DNA of 20,854 nucleotides from Conexibacteraceae bacterium (GTDB lineage Bacteria > Actinomycetota > Thermoleophilia > Solirubrobacterales > Solirubrobacteraceae): positions 1 through 20,854 of the forward strand of contig WQWK01000003.1 in the NCBI GenBank assembly GCA_009785395.1, read 5' to 3'. The position numbers and the translations under genes are program-made. The notes under the pieces were generated by a model that saw only the letters and a list, made by a program, of their open reading frames with translations, was not told the DNA's origin and did no database searches. Positions 1-7,077 of the stretch are shown here, one piece after another. Within the stretch, counting starts at the first letter, position 1, and every line of letters begins with the position of its first letter.

Positions 1-105
1 CTCGCTGTCGACGTTTTGGTCGCCGGGAGACGCTCCGCCAGGCTGGGCGAGCGGCCGGGCGAGCCTCCAAGCCATTCCAGGTGGGCCAGGTTTGCGGGAG
101 ACCCG

Positions 106-1131
106 CTAGCGCGTGCGTGGCGGCGCCGTCGAGCCGCGCACGACCAGCGTGGGCTCGAGCATCACGTCACGGGGAGCTGGCGGGTCGTCGCCGAGCTGGT
201 CGAGCAGCAGGCCGGCCGCCGCAAACCCGATCTCCCGCTGCGGCACCCGCACGGAGGTCAGCGGCGGCCGCAGCTTGTCGATGAACAGCATGTCGTTGAA
301 GCCGACGATCGAGACGGCCTCAGGACAGACCAGCCCGTCCGCCGCGAGCGCTTCGTAGCAGCCCATCGCCAGCAGGTCGTTGGCCGCGATGATCGCCGTG
401 ACGCCGGGATCGGCCGCGAGCACCTGCGCGCACGCGTGGGCGCCCGCTTCCTCCGTGAACGCGCCGGCGAACGCGATCCGCTCGGGCGGAGCCGGTAGCA
501 GGTGCTCCTCAGTCGCAGCCAGGAACCCGAGGTAGCGCAGATGGCCCGTGGAGACGTTCTGTGGACCCGCGACGTAGCCGATCTGCTCGTGCCCGAGCGC
601 GACCACGTGGTCGACCGCCAGCCGGCTGCCCGTGCGGTCGTCAACGGTGACCGACGACAACGAACCGTCCTCGAAGCTGCGGTTGACGAGCACCACCGGC
701 TGCCCGTTCAGCGATACCTCCGCGAGCGGCTCCGCGTCGAGGCGCGCGGTCGCGGCAATGAACCCGTCCACCTGGCGGGCAAGCATCGCCTCGATCCGCA
801 ACCGCTCGCGCTCCGGATCGCCGTCGGTGTTGACCAGCAGCGGGGTGTAGCCGTCGGCCACGAGCCGGTCGTCGATGCCCCGCACAATCGGCGGAAACAG
901 CGGGTTCGTCAGATCTGGGATCAGCACGCCGACCGTGTAGGAGCGGTTGGTCTTCAGCCCCCGCGCGATCGGGTTCGGGTGGTATCCGAGCTCACCGGCG
1001 GCAGCCAGCACGCGGGCTGCGGTCTCGTCGTTGACGAGCGTCCTGGTCTCGGGGTTCAGCGCCCGTGACACCGTGCCGGGGTGGACCTCCGCCAGGCGGG
1101 CCACGTCGCGGATTGTCACCGGCGTGCGCAT
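106..1131 (-). CDS. LacI-family transcriptional regulator
   Basis: This is a 341-residue protein of normal LacI/GalR length. Residues 6-26 form the N-terminal helix-turn-helix (TIRDVARLAEVHPGTVSRAL). A hinge helix follows around 52-62 (NPIARGLKTNR), and then a type I periplasmic-binding-protein-like effector domain (VGVLIPDLTNPLFPPIVRG onward). It is the last gene of the liv-type operon. Its ATG shares one base with the stop of the ATPase fusion (TGATG), so translation is probably coupled. A LacI-type operator at 5980-5993 covers the expected transcription start of this operon, so I infer that the protein represses its own operon until the transported compound or a metabolite binds. The effector is unknown. 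LacI regulators usually sense sugars or nucleosides, so pairing with a LivK-type transporter is a little unusual. Family assignment is sure; target and effector are inferred. Confidence 0.95.
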   Translation of the reverse strand: MRTPVTIRDVARLAEVHPGTVSRALNPETRTLVNDETAARVLAAAGELGYHPNPIARGLKTNRSYTVGVLIPDLTNPLFPPIVRGIDDRLVADGYTPLLVNTDGDPERERLRIEAMLARQVDGFIAATARLDAEPLAEVSLNGQPVVLVNRSFEDGSLSSVTVDDRTGSRLAVDHVVALGHEQIGYVAGPQNVSTGHLRYLGFLAATEEHLLPAPPERIAFAGAFTEEAGAHACAQVLAADPGVTAIIAANDLLAMGCYEALAADGLVCPEAVSIVGFNDMLFIDKLRPPLTSVRVPQREIGFAAAGLLLDQLGDDPPAPRDVMLEPTLVVRGSTAPPRTR

Positions 1132-2723
1132 CAGGTCTTCGCTTCCACCGCCCCGCCGAGGTACAGCGCTCCGATCTCCGGGTGAGTGAGCACTTCGCGC
1201 CCCGAGCCGGTCAGCCTGACCGAGCCGTTCTCGAGCACCACGCCGTGCCCGCTGAGCTTCAGACCGGCGCGCGCGTTCTGCTCGACCAGCAGGATCGTCT
1301 TCCCCTGCCGGTTCATCTGGGCGACCATCGCGAACACCATCGAGCGGGTCTGCGGATCGAGCCCCATCGAGGGCTCGTCGAGCATGATCAGCTCTGGGTC
1401 GAGCATCAGGCAGCGCGCGAACTCGACCAGTCGCTGTTGGCCGCCGGAGAGGCTGCCGGCCTTCTCGTCGGCGCGGTCGTGGACGATCGGGTACAGCTCC
1501 TGCACGGCCGCCAGGCGCTGGCGCACCAGCGTCTTGTCCGAAACCGTGAACGCCCCCATCTCGACGTTCTCCTGAACGGTCATGCTCGGGAACAGGCTGT
1601 GCGCCTGGGGAATCTGGGCGATGCCGCGCGCGAGCACCTGCTGTGGCGTCTTCCCGGAGATCAGCTCGCCGCGATGCCGGATCTCCCCGGCGCGCGGGCG
1701 CAGCAGGCCGCTGATCGTATTCATCACTGTCGACTTGCCGGCGCCGTTGGGACCGACCACGCAGGTGATGTCGCCGCGTGGCACCCGCAGCGTCACGTGC
1801 TTGAGGACGTCGGCGCCGCCGTAGCCGGCGCACACACCGGTCAGGGTGAGCAGCGCCTCGGGCTCCACCGGCTCGGTGGCCGGAGGCGTGCGCTCGGAGA
1901 CCGATATCGATCCGAGCCGCGACGCCTCGACGCCGGCCGGTTCGTTCCGGAGATACTCCTCGAGATCCGACTGCTGGTCGTCGTCGGCGCCCAGGTAGGC
2001 CTCCAGCACCGCCGGGTTCGAGCGGACTTCCGCCGGCTCGCCGGCGGTCAGCGCCGCGCCCTGACTGAGGACCGTGATCCGCGAGCAGATGCCCATCACG
2101 AACTCCATGTTGTGCTCGACAACGAGGATCGTCTTGCCGTCGCGGTTGAGGTCTTTGATCCGGTCGGACAGGTGCGTGATCAGCGTCGGGTTGACGCCGC
2201 CGGTGGGCTCGTCCAGGAGCAGGACGGCGGGGTCCGCCACTAGCAGCGACGCCAGTTCGAGCAGCTTGCGCTGCCCGTAGGAGAGGTTGCCGGCGGGCTC
2301 ATTCGCCAACCGCGTCAGCCCGACGAAGTCGAGCAGCTCGAGCGCGTGGCGGCGGTCGCTGTGAGAGCCGGCGAGCCGCAGTACGCCGCGCAGCCAGCTC
2401 TCGTCGTGCTGGGTGGCGACGAGCATGTTCTCGAGCACCGTCAGGCGCGCGAAGATGCGGGTCAGCTGGAAGGTGCGGCCGATGCCGAGCTTGAAGATCC
2501 GGTCCGGTGGGGCGTTGGTGATATCTGTCCCCTTGAAGCTCACGTGACCCTGCTGGATCCGCTCGTAACCGGTGATGACGTTGAACAGCGTCGTCTTGCC
2601 GGAGCCGTTCGGGCCGATCAGGCCGTTGATCTGGCCCTCCGCGACCTCGAGGCTGGCGCCGTTCAGCGCCCGCAGGCCGCCGTATGCCTTGACGACGCCG
2701 TCGACCTCGATCAGATTGCTCAT
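1131..2723 (-). CDS. LivG-LivF fusion, tandem ATPase of a branched-chain-amino-acid-type ABC transporter
   Basis: One uninterrupted 530-residue reading frame holds two complete ABC ATPase domains. Domain 1 (about 1-247) is LivG-like: Walker A GPNGSGKT at 37-44, signature LSYGQ at 147-151, Walker B ending LLLDE at 168-172, and the usual LivG end AYLGAD. An acidic and proline-rich linker covers about 248-289. Domain 2 (290-530) is LivF-like: Walker A GPNGAGKST at 324-332, signature LSGGQ at 425-429, Walker B IMLDEP near 446-451. LivG and LivF are normally separate proteins that form a heterodimer under LivH/LivM; here the dimer would be intramolecular. The ATG overlaps the LivM stop by four bases (ATGA), and the stop overlaps the regulator start. 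All catalytic motifs are intact in both halves. A sequencing error joining two genes is possible but unlikely, given the well-formed linker. Confidence 0.95.
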   Translation of the reverse strand: MSNLIEVDGVVKAYGGLRALNGASLEVAEGQINGLIGPNGSGKTTLFNVITGYERIQQGHVSFKGTDITNAPPDRIFKLGIGRTFQLTRIFARLTVLENMLVATQHDESWLRGVLRLAGSHSDRRHALELLDFVGLTRLANEPAGNLSYGQRKLLELASLLVADPAVLLLDEPTGGVNPTLITHLSDRIKDLNRDGKTILVVEHNMEFVMGICSRITVLSQGAALTAGEPAEVRSNPAVLEAYLGADDDQQSDLEEYLRNEPAGVEASRLGSISVSERTPPATEPVEPEALLTLTGVCAGYGGADVLKHVTLRVPRGDITCVVGPNGAGKSTVMNTISGLLRPRAGEIRHRGELISGKTPQQVLARGIAQIPQAHSLFPSMTVQENVEMGAFTVSDKTLVRQRLAAVQELYPIVHDRADEKAGSLSGGQQRLVEFARCLMLDPELIMLDEPSMGLDPQTRSMVFAMVAQMNRQGKTILLVEQNARAGLKLSGHGVVLENGSVRLTGSGREVLTHPEIGALYLGGAVEAKT

Positions 2724-3802
2724 CGGGTCGCTCCCGCGACGCCGGCCAGCTTCTGCTCTCTGCCCGTCGGCTCCGGGGCCGCGGCTCTGGCGCGGCGCCG
2801 CGCGAGGAAGCCCTGGATGCTCGGGACGACTCCCTGCGGCATGATCAGGATCACCGCCAGGAACAGCGCGCCGTAGGCGATCAGATAGGTCGCGTTGCTG
2901 GAGAAGCTCAGCGTCAGGTACTGCTGCATGGACTCGAGCACGAGCGCCCCGAACAGCGGGCCGACGAGCGTGCCCATCCCGCCGAAGAAGGCCATCAGCG
3001 CGATCGACAGGTCGAACAGCGGGTCGAAGGCGGTGTTCGGAAACAGCTCGCCGATGAAGTCGAAGTACAGCCCTCCCGCCATGCCGACGAACAGCGCCGA
3101 CAGCATGAACGCCGACAGCTTCAGCTTGCGGGTCTGGACCCCCATCCCGAGCGCGCGGTCCTCGTCGTCGCGGATCGCCAGCAGCTGCAGGCCGAAGCGC
3201 GACCGCCGGACCAGCCAGGAGGCGGCGATCGTGAGCACGAGGATCGCCAGCGCCACGTAGTAGAACGGTCGGTTGTAAGAGGCGCCGAGCCACGGCGCGG
3301 CCGGCAGGAACAGGCCGGAGGTGCCGCCGGTGAAGCCGAGGTTGAACGCCGCCAGCTGGAAGATGAAGAAGATCGCGATCGTCACCACGACGAACGTGTG
3401 CCGGCGGGTGCGCAACGCGACCAGCCCGACCGGGACCGCGATCAGCGCCGCGATGATTCCGCACAGTGGCAGCAGCGCGAACGACGCCCAGCCGCCGCCC
3501 ACGTGCAGGTGCTCGCACAACAGCGCCAGCCCATAGCCGCCGCTGCCGAAGAAGACGGCGTGGCCGAGCGCCAGGTAGCCGGTGTAGCCGCTGAAGATGT
3601 TCCACGACGCGGCGGCGACCATGAAGACGAGCGTGAAGAACGCGATCGACGTCGTGGTCGGGTCGGTGACCAGCAGCGGGAACAGCCCGAACACAATCGC
3701 GATCACACCCCAGAAGCCGAGGCCGGCCGCTCGTCGCGCCGATCGTCGCCGGGCGGGCGGCGGGCCCTCGGCAGCCGTCGCGGCCCCGGCCGGCTCGCTC
3801 AC
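2720..3802 (-). CDS. LivM-like permease of a branched-chain-amino-acid-type ABC transporter
   Basis: This is a 360-residue polytopic membrane protein of the LivM family. It has an Ala/Pro/Arg-rich cytoplasmic N-terminus, a first hydrophobic span (GVIAIVFGLFPLLVTDP), and the family segment WNIFSGYTGYLALGHAVFFG. The cytoplasmic coupling-loop region reads AIRDDEDRALGMGVQTRKLK, and hydrophobic spans continue to near the C-terminus. It would pair with LivH to form the channel driven by the LivG-LivF fusion. I chose the GTG at 3802 because it overlaps the LivH stop as GTGA, the same coupling used elsewhere in this operon. The frame stays open upstream to 3907, but that part lies inside livH and does not resemble a LivM N-terminus. 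The substrate cannot be read from the sequence; LivHM-type channels also move amides, urea and aromatic acids. Confidence 0.93.
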   Translation of the reverse strand: MSEPAGAATAAEGPPPARRRSARRAAGLGFWGVIAIVFGLFPLLVTDPTTTSIAFFTLVFMVAAASWNIFSGYTGYLALGHAVFFGSGGYGLALLCEHLHVGGGWASFALLPLCGIIAALIAVPVGLVALRTRRHTFVVVTIAIFFIFQLAAFNLGFTGGTSGLFLPAAPWLGASYNRPFYYVALAILVLTIAASWLVRRSRFGLQLLAIRDDEDRALGMGVQTRKLKLSAFMLSALFVGMAGGLYFDFIGELFPNTAFDPLFDLSIALMAFFGGMGTLVGPLFGALVLESMQQYLTLSFSSNATYLIAYGALFLAVILIMPQGVVPSIQGFLARRRARAAAPEPTGREQKLAGVAGATR

Positions 3803-4683
3803 TGTGCCCGCACCGCTGTCCGTCCCAGCAGCCCCTGCGGCCTGAAGGAGAGGACGATCACCAGCGCGGCGAAGTACACGAGCGGCGCCCACGTCGGGGA
3901 CCACCACACCGCCACGACGTCGTTGATCACGAGGATGAACACGGCCGCGACCATGGCGCCGGCGAGCGAGCCCATCCCGCCGAGGATCACGATCGCCAGC
4001 AACCGGGAGATCAGGTCATAGCCCGTGTTCGGATTGAAGGCGTTGGTCGCCCCGAAGACGACGCCGCCAACCGCCGTGACGGCCACCCCGATGCCGACCG
4101 AGATCGTCCGCACCCGGTTGACGTTGACGCCGATCAGGTCGGCCGCCGTCCGGTTCTGCAGGGAGGCCCGGACGGCGCGGCCGAACTTGGTTCGGTACAG
4201 CACGTAGTACAGCCAGGCGAGCAATCCGACCGCCATCCCAAAGCCGATCAGGTAGATGTCCGGCAGGTAGAAGCCGAGCATGTGCACGGAGCTGTTGACG
4301 TAGGACGCCGACAGCTGCCGGTAATCCACCCCGTAGATCGCCGTCAGGATCCCCTCGATGATGATCGCCACCGCGTACGTCACCAGAATCGACATCTGCG
4401 TCCGGTCCCGATCCGCCAGGCGCCGCATGAAGCAGAACTCGATCGTGACGCCCAGCAGGAACATCGCCGGCACGGTGATCAGCAGCCCCGGCAGCAGTCC
4501 GATCCCGGCGTGCGCCTCCAGTTCGAAACTGAGGTACGCGCCGAGGATCACCATGATCCCCTGCGCGATGTTGATGATGTCCATGACCCCGAAGATCAGG
4601 GTCAGACCGGCGGCCATCAGCGCATAGACGCCGCCGGTCAGGACCCCATCAACAGCGGCCTGCAGGAAGGCGGTACCCGACAA
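3799..4683 (-). CDS. LivH-like permease of a branched-chain-amino-acid-type ABC transporter
   Basis: This is a 294-residue integral membrane protein of the LivH family. The N-terminal signature is typical: AAVDGVLTGGVYALMAAG, then LIFGVMDIINIAQGIMVILG. The coupling-loop region lies around GRAVRASLQNRTAADLIGVN, and later spans include LLAIVILGGMGSLAGAMVAA. The start is a TTG at 4683, three bases after the stop of the binding-protein gene. No ATG or GTG near this point would keep the full first span, and the resulting N-terminus (MSGTAFLQAAVDG) matches LivH proteins in length. It overlaps the LivM start by four bases. Membrane topology is inferred from hydrophobicity by eye. Confidence 0.93.
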   Translation of the reverse strand: MSGTAFLQAAVDGVLTGGVYALMAAGLTLIFGVMDIINIAQGIMVILGAYLSFELEAHAGIGLLPGLLITVPAMFLLGVTIEFCFMRRLADRDRTQMSILVTYAVAIIIEGILTAIYGVDYRQLSASYVNSSVHMLGFYLPDIYLIGFGMAVGLLAWLYYVLYRTKFGRAVRASLQNRTAADLIGVNVNRVRTISVGIGVAVTAVGGVVFGATNAFNPNTGYDLISRLLAIVILGGMGSLAGAMVAAVFILVINDVVAVWWSPTWAPLVYFAALVIVLSFRPQGLLGRTAVRAQ

Positions 4684-4686
4684 GGC

Positions 4687-5922
4687 CTACTTCCAAGCGG
4701 GCTTCGGGTAGAGCGGTCGCACCGACCCCGGGTCATTCGTCGGGATCACCTGCACCAGCTTGTTGCCCTGCCACTGGAACGTCAGCGTCTTCTGGGCGAG
4801 GTTCTCGCCGAGCTGGTCGAACTTGACCGGCCCCTGCACGCTGTTGAGCGTGACGCCGCTCTTCAGGTACCTGATGATCGCCGGCTGGCTGAAGCCGTGC
4901 GTGGCGTTGACCGCCTGCGCCAGCACCTGACCGACCGAGTACGCCTCGGCCACGTCGGCGTTGACGCTGCTGGCGCTGCCACCGTACTTGGCGACGTACT
5001 CCCTGACCATCTTCTGCGAGTCGGCCTTCTTATAGCCCGGGTACCAGCCGTTCGGCACGAAGATGCCGCTCTGCTCGCCGTGGACGGCGCTGACGAACGC
5101 GGCGCCCTGGTCCGGACCGGCGGTCGCGATGAACGCCTTCGGGCTGTAGTGCTGCTGGATGAAGACCTGGGTGAACGCCGACACGGTCGGCACGTCGACC
5201 GAGCCCAGCAGGACCAGGTCCGGCTTCGCGCTGGCCACCTGGCCGGCGATCGCCGTGTAGTCGGTCACCTCGTCCGGGAACACCTTCGACAGGACCGTCT
5301 TGACGCCCGCCTTCTGCAGGATGCTCTGCGCGAGCGGCAACTGCGGCTGCGTGAACGGGTCGTTGGACGTCACGTAGGCGGCCGTCTTCGGGCGCTTGCC
5401 GGCGGGCATCGACGCGATCCAGTCCGCAAACGTCACGAGATTCTGCTTGACCGGGATCGATACGTCGAACACGTTCCGCAGGCCAGCGCTGAAGACGGAC
5501 GGGCCGCCGTCGGCGCCGCCGACCATCGCGTAGCCGTAGCGGGCCGCGACGCGGGCGGCCGGGACGCTGAGCAGCGTCGAGAACGGCCCGAAGATGAGCT
5601 GATCATGCTGCGAGCCGATCAGGTTGTTGTAGTTGGTCACCACCTGCGACGGGCTCGACGCATCGGAGATGATGTCGAGCTTGATCGGGTGACCCAGCAG
5701 GCCACCCGCCTTGTTCTGGTCGGCGGCCCAGAGCTTGTAGCCCCTGGCGAACGCCTGACCGTCGGCGGAGAAGTCTCCGCTCAGCGAAAGTGATGCGCCG
5801 ATCGTGATCGGCGTACTGCTCGCGGCCTTGCGCGTCGCGGCGGCCCCGACCGAGCTGCCCAGGGCAACCGCCGCGGCAGCCAGCACGACAACGCTGATCG
5901 CAACCCTTCGAGGAATCCTCAT
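4687..5922 (-). CDS. LivK-like extracellular solute-binding protein
   Basis: This is a 411-residue type I periplasmic-binding fold protein (LivJ/LivK, Leu/Ile/Val-binding family) that captures substrate for the LivHM channel. Residues 1-29 form a secretion signal (MRIPRRVAISVVVLAAAAVALG...). The mature part opens with the family segment TPITIGASLSLSGDFSADGQ and continues with GGLLGHPIKLDIISDASSP. I see no lipobox cysteine, so it is not an evident lipoprotein. The ATG at 5922 is preceded by a good ribosome site (GGGAGAGG about five bases upstream). The frame extends to 6030, but that extension runs over the promoter and operator and is not real coding sequence. It is first in the operon, as usual. 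Ligand unknown: aliphatic amino acids, amides or aromatic acids are all possible for the family. Confidence 0.93.
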   Translation of the reverse strand: MRIPRRVAISVVVLAAAAVALGSSVGAAATRKAASSTPITIGASLSLSGDFSADGQAFARGYKLWAADQNKAGGLLGHPIKLDIISDASSPSQVVTNYNNLIGSQHDQLIFGPFSTLLSVPAARVAARYGYAMVGGADGGPSVFSAGLRNVFDVSIPVKQNLVTFADWIASMPAGKRPKTAAYVTSNDPFTQPQLPLAQSILQKAGVKTVLSKVFPDEVTDYTAIAGQVASAKPDLVLLGSVDVPTVSAFTQVFIQQHYSPKAFIATAGPDQGAAFVSAVHGEQSGIFVPNGWYPGYKKADSQKMVREYVAKYGGSASSVNADVAEAYSVGQVLAQAVNATHGFSQPAIIRYLKSGVTLNSVQGPVKFDQLGENLAQKTLTFQWQGNKLVQVIPTNDPGSVRPLYPKPAWK

Positions 5923-5979
5923 TACCTCTCCCTTCAGCATCTCCCGCCCCGTCGCCAAGCCGGCGATCGAGGCCCCTCT

Positions 5980-5993
5980 TGCAATCGTTTGCA
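5980..5993. promoter_or_regulatory. LacI-type operator over the liv-operon transcription start
   Basis: TGCAATCGTTTGCA is an inverted repeat centred on CG (5986-5987). The half-sites are TGCAAT and, read from the other strand, TGCAAA, with one mismatch. LacI/GalR repressors typically bind palindromes with a central CG and half-sites of the TTGCAA/TGAAA kind. It lies just downstream of the -10 box, an ideal position for repression. The LacI-family gene at the end of the same operon is the likely binder (inference). Confidence 0.75.
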
Positions 5994-6000
5994 GCTTCGG

Positions 6001-6030
6001 AACGTACCAGCCCCGACTCGCCGCTGTCAA
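6001..6030 (-). promoter_or_regulatory. Promoter of the liv-type operon
   Basis: Reading the minus strand, a perfect -35 hexamer TTGACA (6025-6030) is followed by an 18-base spacer and TACGTT (6001-6006), which matches the -10 consensus at its first, second and last positions. Transcription should begin near 5993-5995, leaving a leader of roughly 70 bases before the ATG at 5922. The LacI-type operator sits directly at this start point. Found by eye, but the -35 is exact and the arrangement is coherent. Confidence 0.75.
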
Positions 6031-6031
6031 C

Positions 6032-6043
6032 CGCGAATTCGCG
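6032..6043. repeat. Perfect 12-bp palindrome next to the -35 box
   Basis: CGCGAATTCGCG is perfectly self-complementary and ends one base from the TTGACA box of the liv-operon promoter. It could be a second protein-binding site or part of the end of the rpsG transcript. It lacks the central CG of a LacI site and has no T-run after it. Function unknown. Confidence 0.5.
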
Positions 6044-6090
6044 CTCTTAACAGCTTTCTAGCCGCGCGCCGGCTGCGACCGCGGGGGCGG

Positions 6091-6561
6091 CTACCAGCGG
6101 TAGTGGGCGAAGGCCTTGTTGGCCTGCGCCATGCGGTAGATGTCGTCCTTGCGCTTGAAGGCGTTGCCCTGCTGCTGCTGGGCGTCGAGCAGCTCGTGCG
6201 CGAGGCGCTGCGCCATCGTCTTCTCGCGACGCTGGCGGGAGTAGCTGACCAGCCACCGGACGGCGAGCGTCCGAGCCCGCGGCGGCGGAACCTCGACCGG
6301 CACCTGGTAGGTGGCGCCGCCGACCCGGCGAGAGCGGACCTCCAGCACGGGGGTCAGCGCCTTGACGCCGGCCTCCATTACCTCCAGCGGGTTCTTGCCG
6401 GTCCGCTCACCGAGGATCGCGAGCGCGTCGTAGACGATCCGCTCGGCGGTCGACTTCTTGCCGTCCAGCATCACCTTGTTGATGATCTGCTGGACCAGAC
6501 GATTGTGGTGGACGGCGTCCGGATCGATCCGCCGGACCTGTGCGGCTGCCCTACGCGGCAT
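6091..6561 (-). CDS. rpsG: 30S ribosomal protein S7
   Basis: This is a 156-residue protein, the normal S7 length. Diagnostic stretches are MPRRAAAQ at the start, [20 protein letters not shown] (about 27-46), [16 protein letters not shown], and the near-invariant C-terminus [14 protein letters not shown]7 is a primary assembly protein that nucleates the 16S rRNA 3' major domain and contacts the exit-site tRNA. Its ATG shares a base with the rpsL stop (TAATG), so the two are translationally coupled. In most bacteria rpsG is followed by fusA and tuf. Here it is followed after about 60 bases by the promoter of an unrelated transporter operon. No obvious T-tailed terminator is seen after it. Confidence 0.97.
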   Translation of the reverse strand: MPRRAAAQVRRIDPDAVHHNRLVQQIINKVMLDGKKSTAERIVYDALAILGERTGKNPLEVMEAGVKALTPVLEVRSRRVGGATYQVPVEVPPPRARTLAVRWLVSYSRQRREKTMAQRLAHELLDAQQQQGNAFKRKDDIYRMAQANKAFAHYRW

Positions 6562-6956
6562 TACTTGGCTTTGACCCCGTACTGCGAGCGGGCCTTCTTG
6601 CGGTCCGACACGCCCGCGGCGTCCAGCGTTCCGCGGATCACCTTGTAGCGAAAGCCCGGCAGGTCCTTGACGCGACCGCCGCGCACGAGCACCACCGAGT
6701 GCTCCTGCAGGTTGTGGCCCTCACCGGGAATGTAGGCGCCGACTTCCATGCCGTTGGTCAGACGAACGCGGGCCACCTTGCGCAGCGCCGAGTTCGGCTT
6801 CTTCGGCGTCGTCGTGTAGACGCGCGTGCAGACGCCGCGCCGCTGGGGCGCTGCGACCTTCTTCTTGCGACCCTTGCCCGACTTCAGGCCCGGGGTAGCG
6901 AGCTTCTTGGCCGGCTTCACGCGGCCCTTGTTCACCAGCTGATTGGTCGTCGGCAT
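6561..6956 (-). CDS. rpsL: 30S ribosomal protein S12
   Basis: This is a 131-residue S12 of the decoding centre. It has the family landmarks [32 protein letters not shown] (streptomycin-site lysine region) and [20 protein letters not shown] followed by DLPG. Two features stand out. There is a lysine/glycine-rich insertion around residues 24-36 ([15 protein letters not shown]) compared with the short Firmicutes/E. coli form. The usually PGVRY segment reads PGFRY, next to the methylthiolated aspartate and the streptomycin-resistance proline. No Shine-Dalgarno sequence is seen before the ATG; a promoter-like TGCTACATT lies only ten bases upstream, so the mRNA may be leaderless. No rpoB/rpoC or other translation gene lies upstream. 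Confidence 0.97.
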   Translation of the reverse strand: MPTTNQLVNKGRVKPAKKLATPGLKSGKGRKKKVAAPQRRGVCTRVYTTTPKKPNSALRKVARVRLTNGMEVGAYIPGEGHNLQEHSVVLVRGGRVKDLPGFRYKVIRGTLDAAGVSDRKKARSQYGVKAK

Positions 6957-6966
6957 TCGGCGTGCA

Positions 6967-6975
6967 AATGTAGCA
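6967..6975 (-). promoter_or_regulatory. Possible extended -10 promoter for rpsL (leaderless mRNA)
   Basis: On the minus strand TGCTACATT is an extended -10 motif (TGn plus TACATT, hexamer at 6967-6972), ending ten bases before the rpsL ATG. Transcription from it would start within a few bases of the ATG. No good -35 at 17-18 bases and no ribosome site are visible, which fits a leaderless transcript. Tentative. Confidence 0.4.
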
Positions 6976-7016
6976 GGGGCGACACGCCGGGACGGTCACG
7001 CGGGGCGTGCGGTTCT

Positions 7017-7042
7017 GCAGATCGATCTGCGACGATCGTCGC
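7017..7042. repeat. Two abutting perfect palindromes between rpsL and the enolase gene
   Basis: GCAGATCGATCTGC (7017-7030) and GCGACGATCGTCGC (7029-7042) are each perfect 14-bp palindromes, and they share the GC at 7029-7030. They lie in the 121-bp divergent gap between rpsL and the enolase gene, 36 bases before the GTG of the latter. The likely role is an operator for a dimeric regulator, possibly a tandem pair. A structured RNA leader is an alternative. Confidence 0.6.
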
Positions 7043-7077
7043 TCAACGGCCTCCGAACGACAGGCACGGAGATCCTA

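Noticed and set aside
1..105. Possible gene end or RNA gene before the regulator.
   Set aside because: Too short to judge. The plus-strand frame starting near base 16 continues as an antisense shadow of the LacI gene, and no RNA fold typical of a tRNA is evident.
94..106. Hairpin GCGGG-AGA-CCCGC at the end of the regulator gene, considered as a terminator.
   Set aside because: The stem is only five pairs and no T-run follows on the minus strand (it continues AAACCTGG).
1131..3605. A longer single protein extending the LivG-LivF fusion upstream through livM.
   Set aside because: The extra N-terminal part is an out-of-frame reading of livM. The ATG at 2723, overlapping the LivM stop as ATGA, begins a typical LivG sequence.
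4282..5793. A 500-codon plus-strand open frame opposite livH and the LivK-like gene.
   Set aside because: Composition is Arg/His/Asp-rich and low-complexity, no family is recognisable, and the opposite strand carries clear transporter genes.
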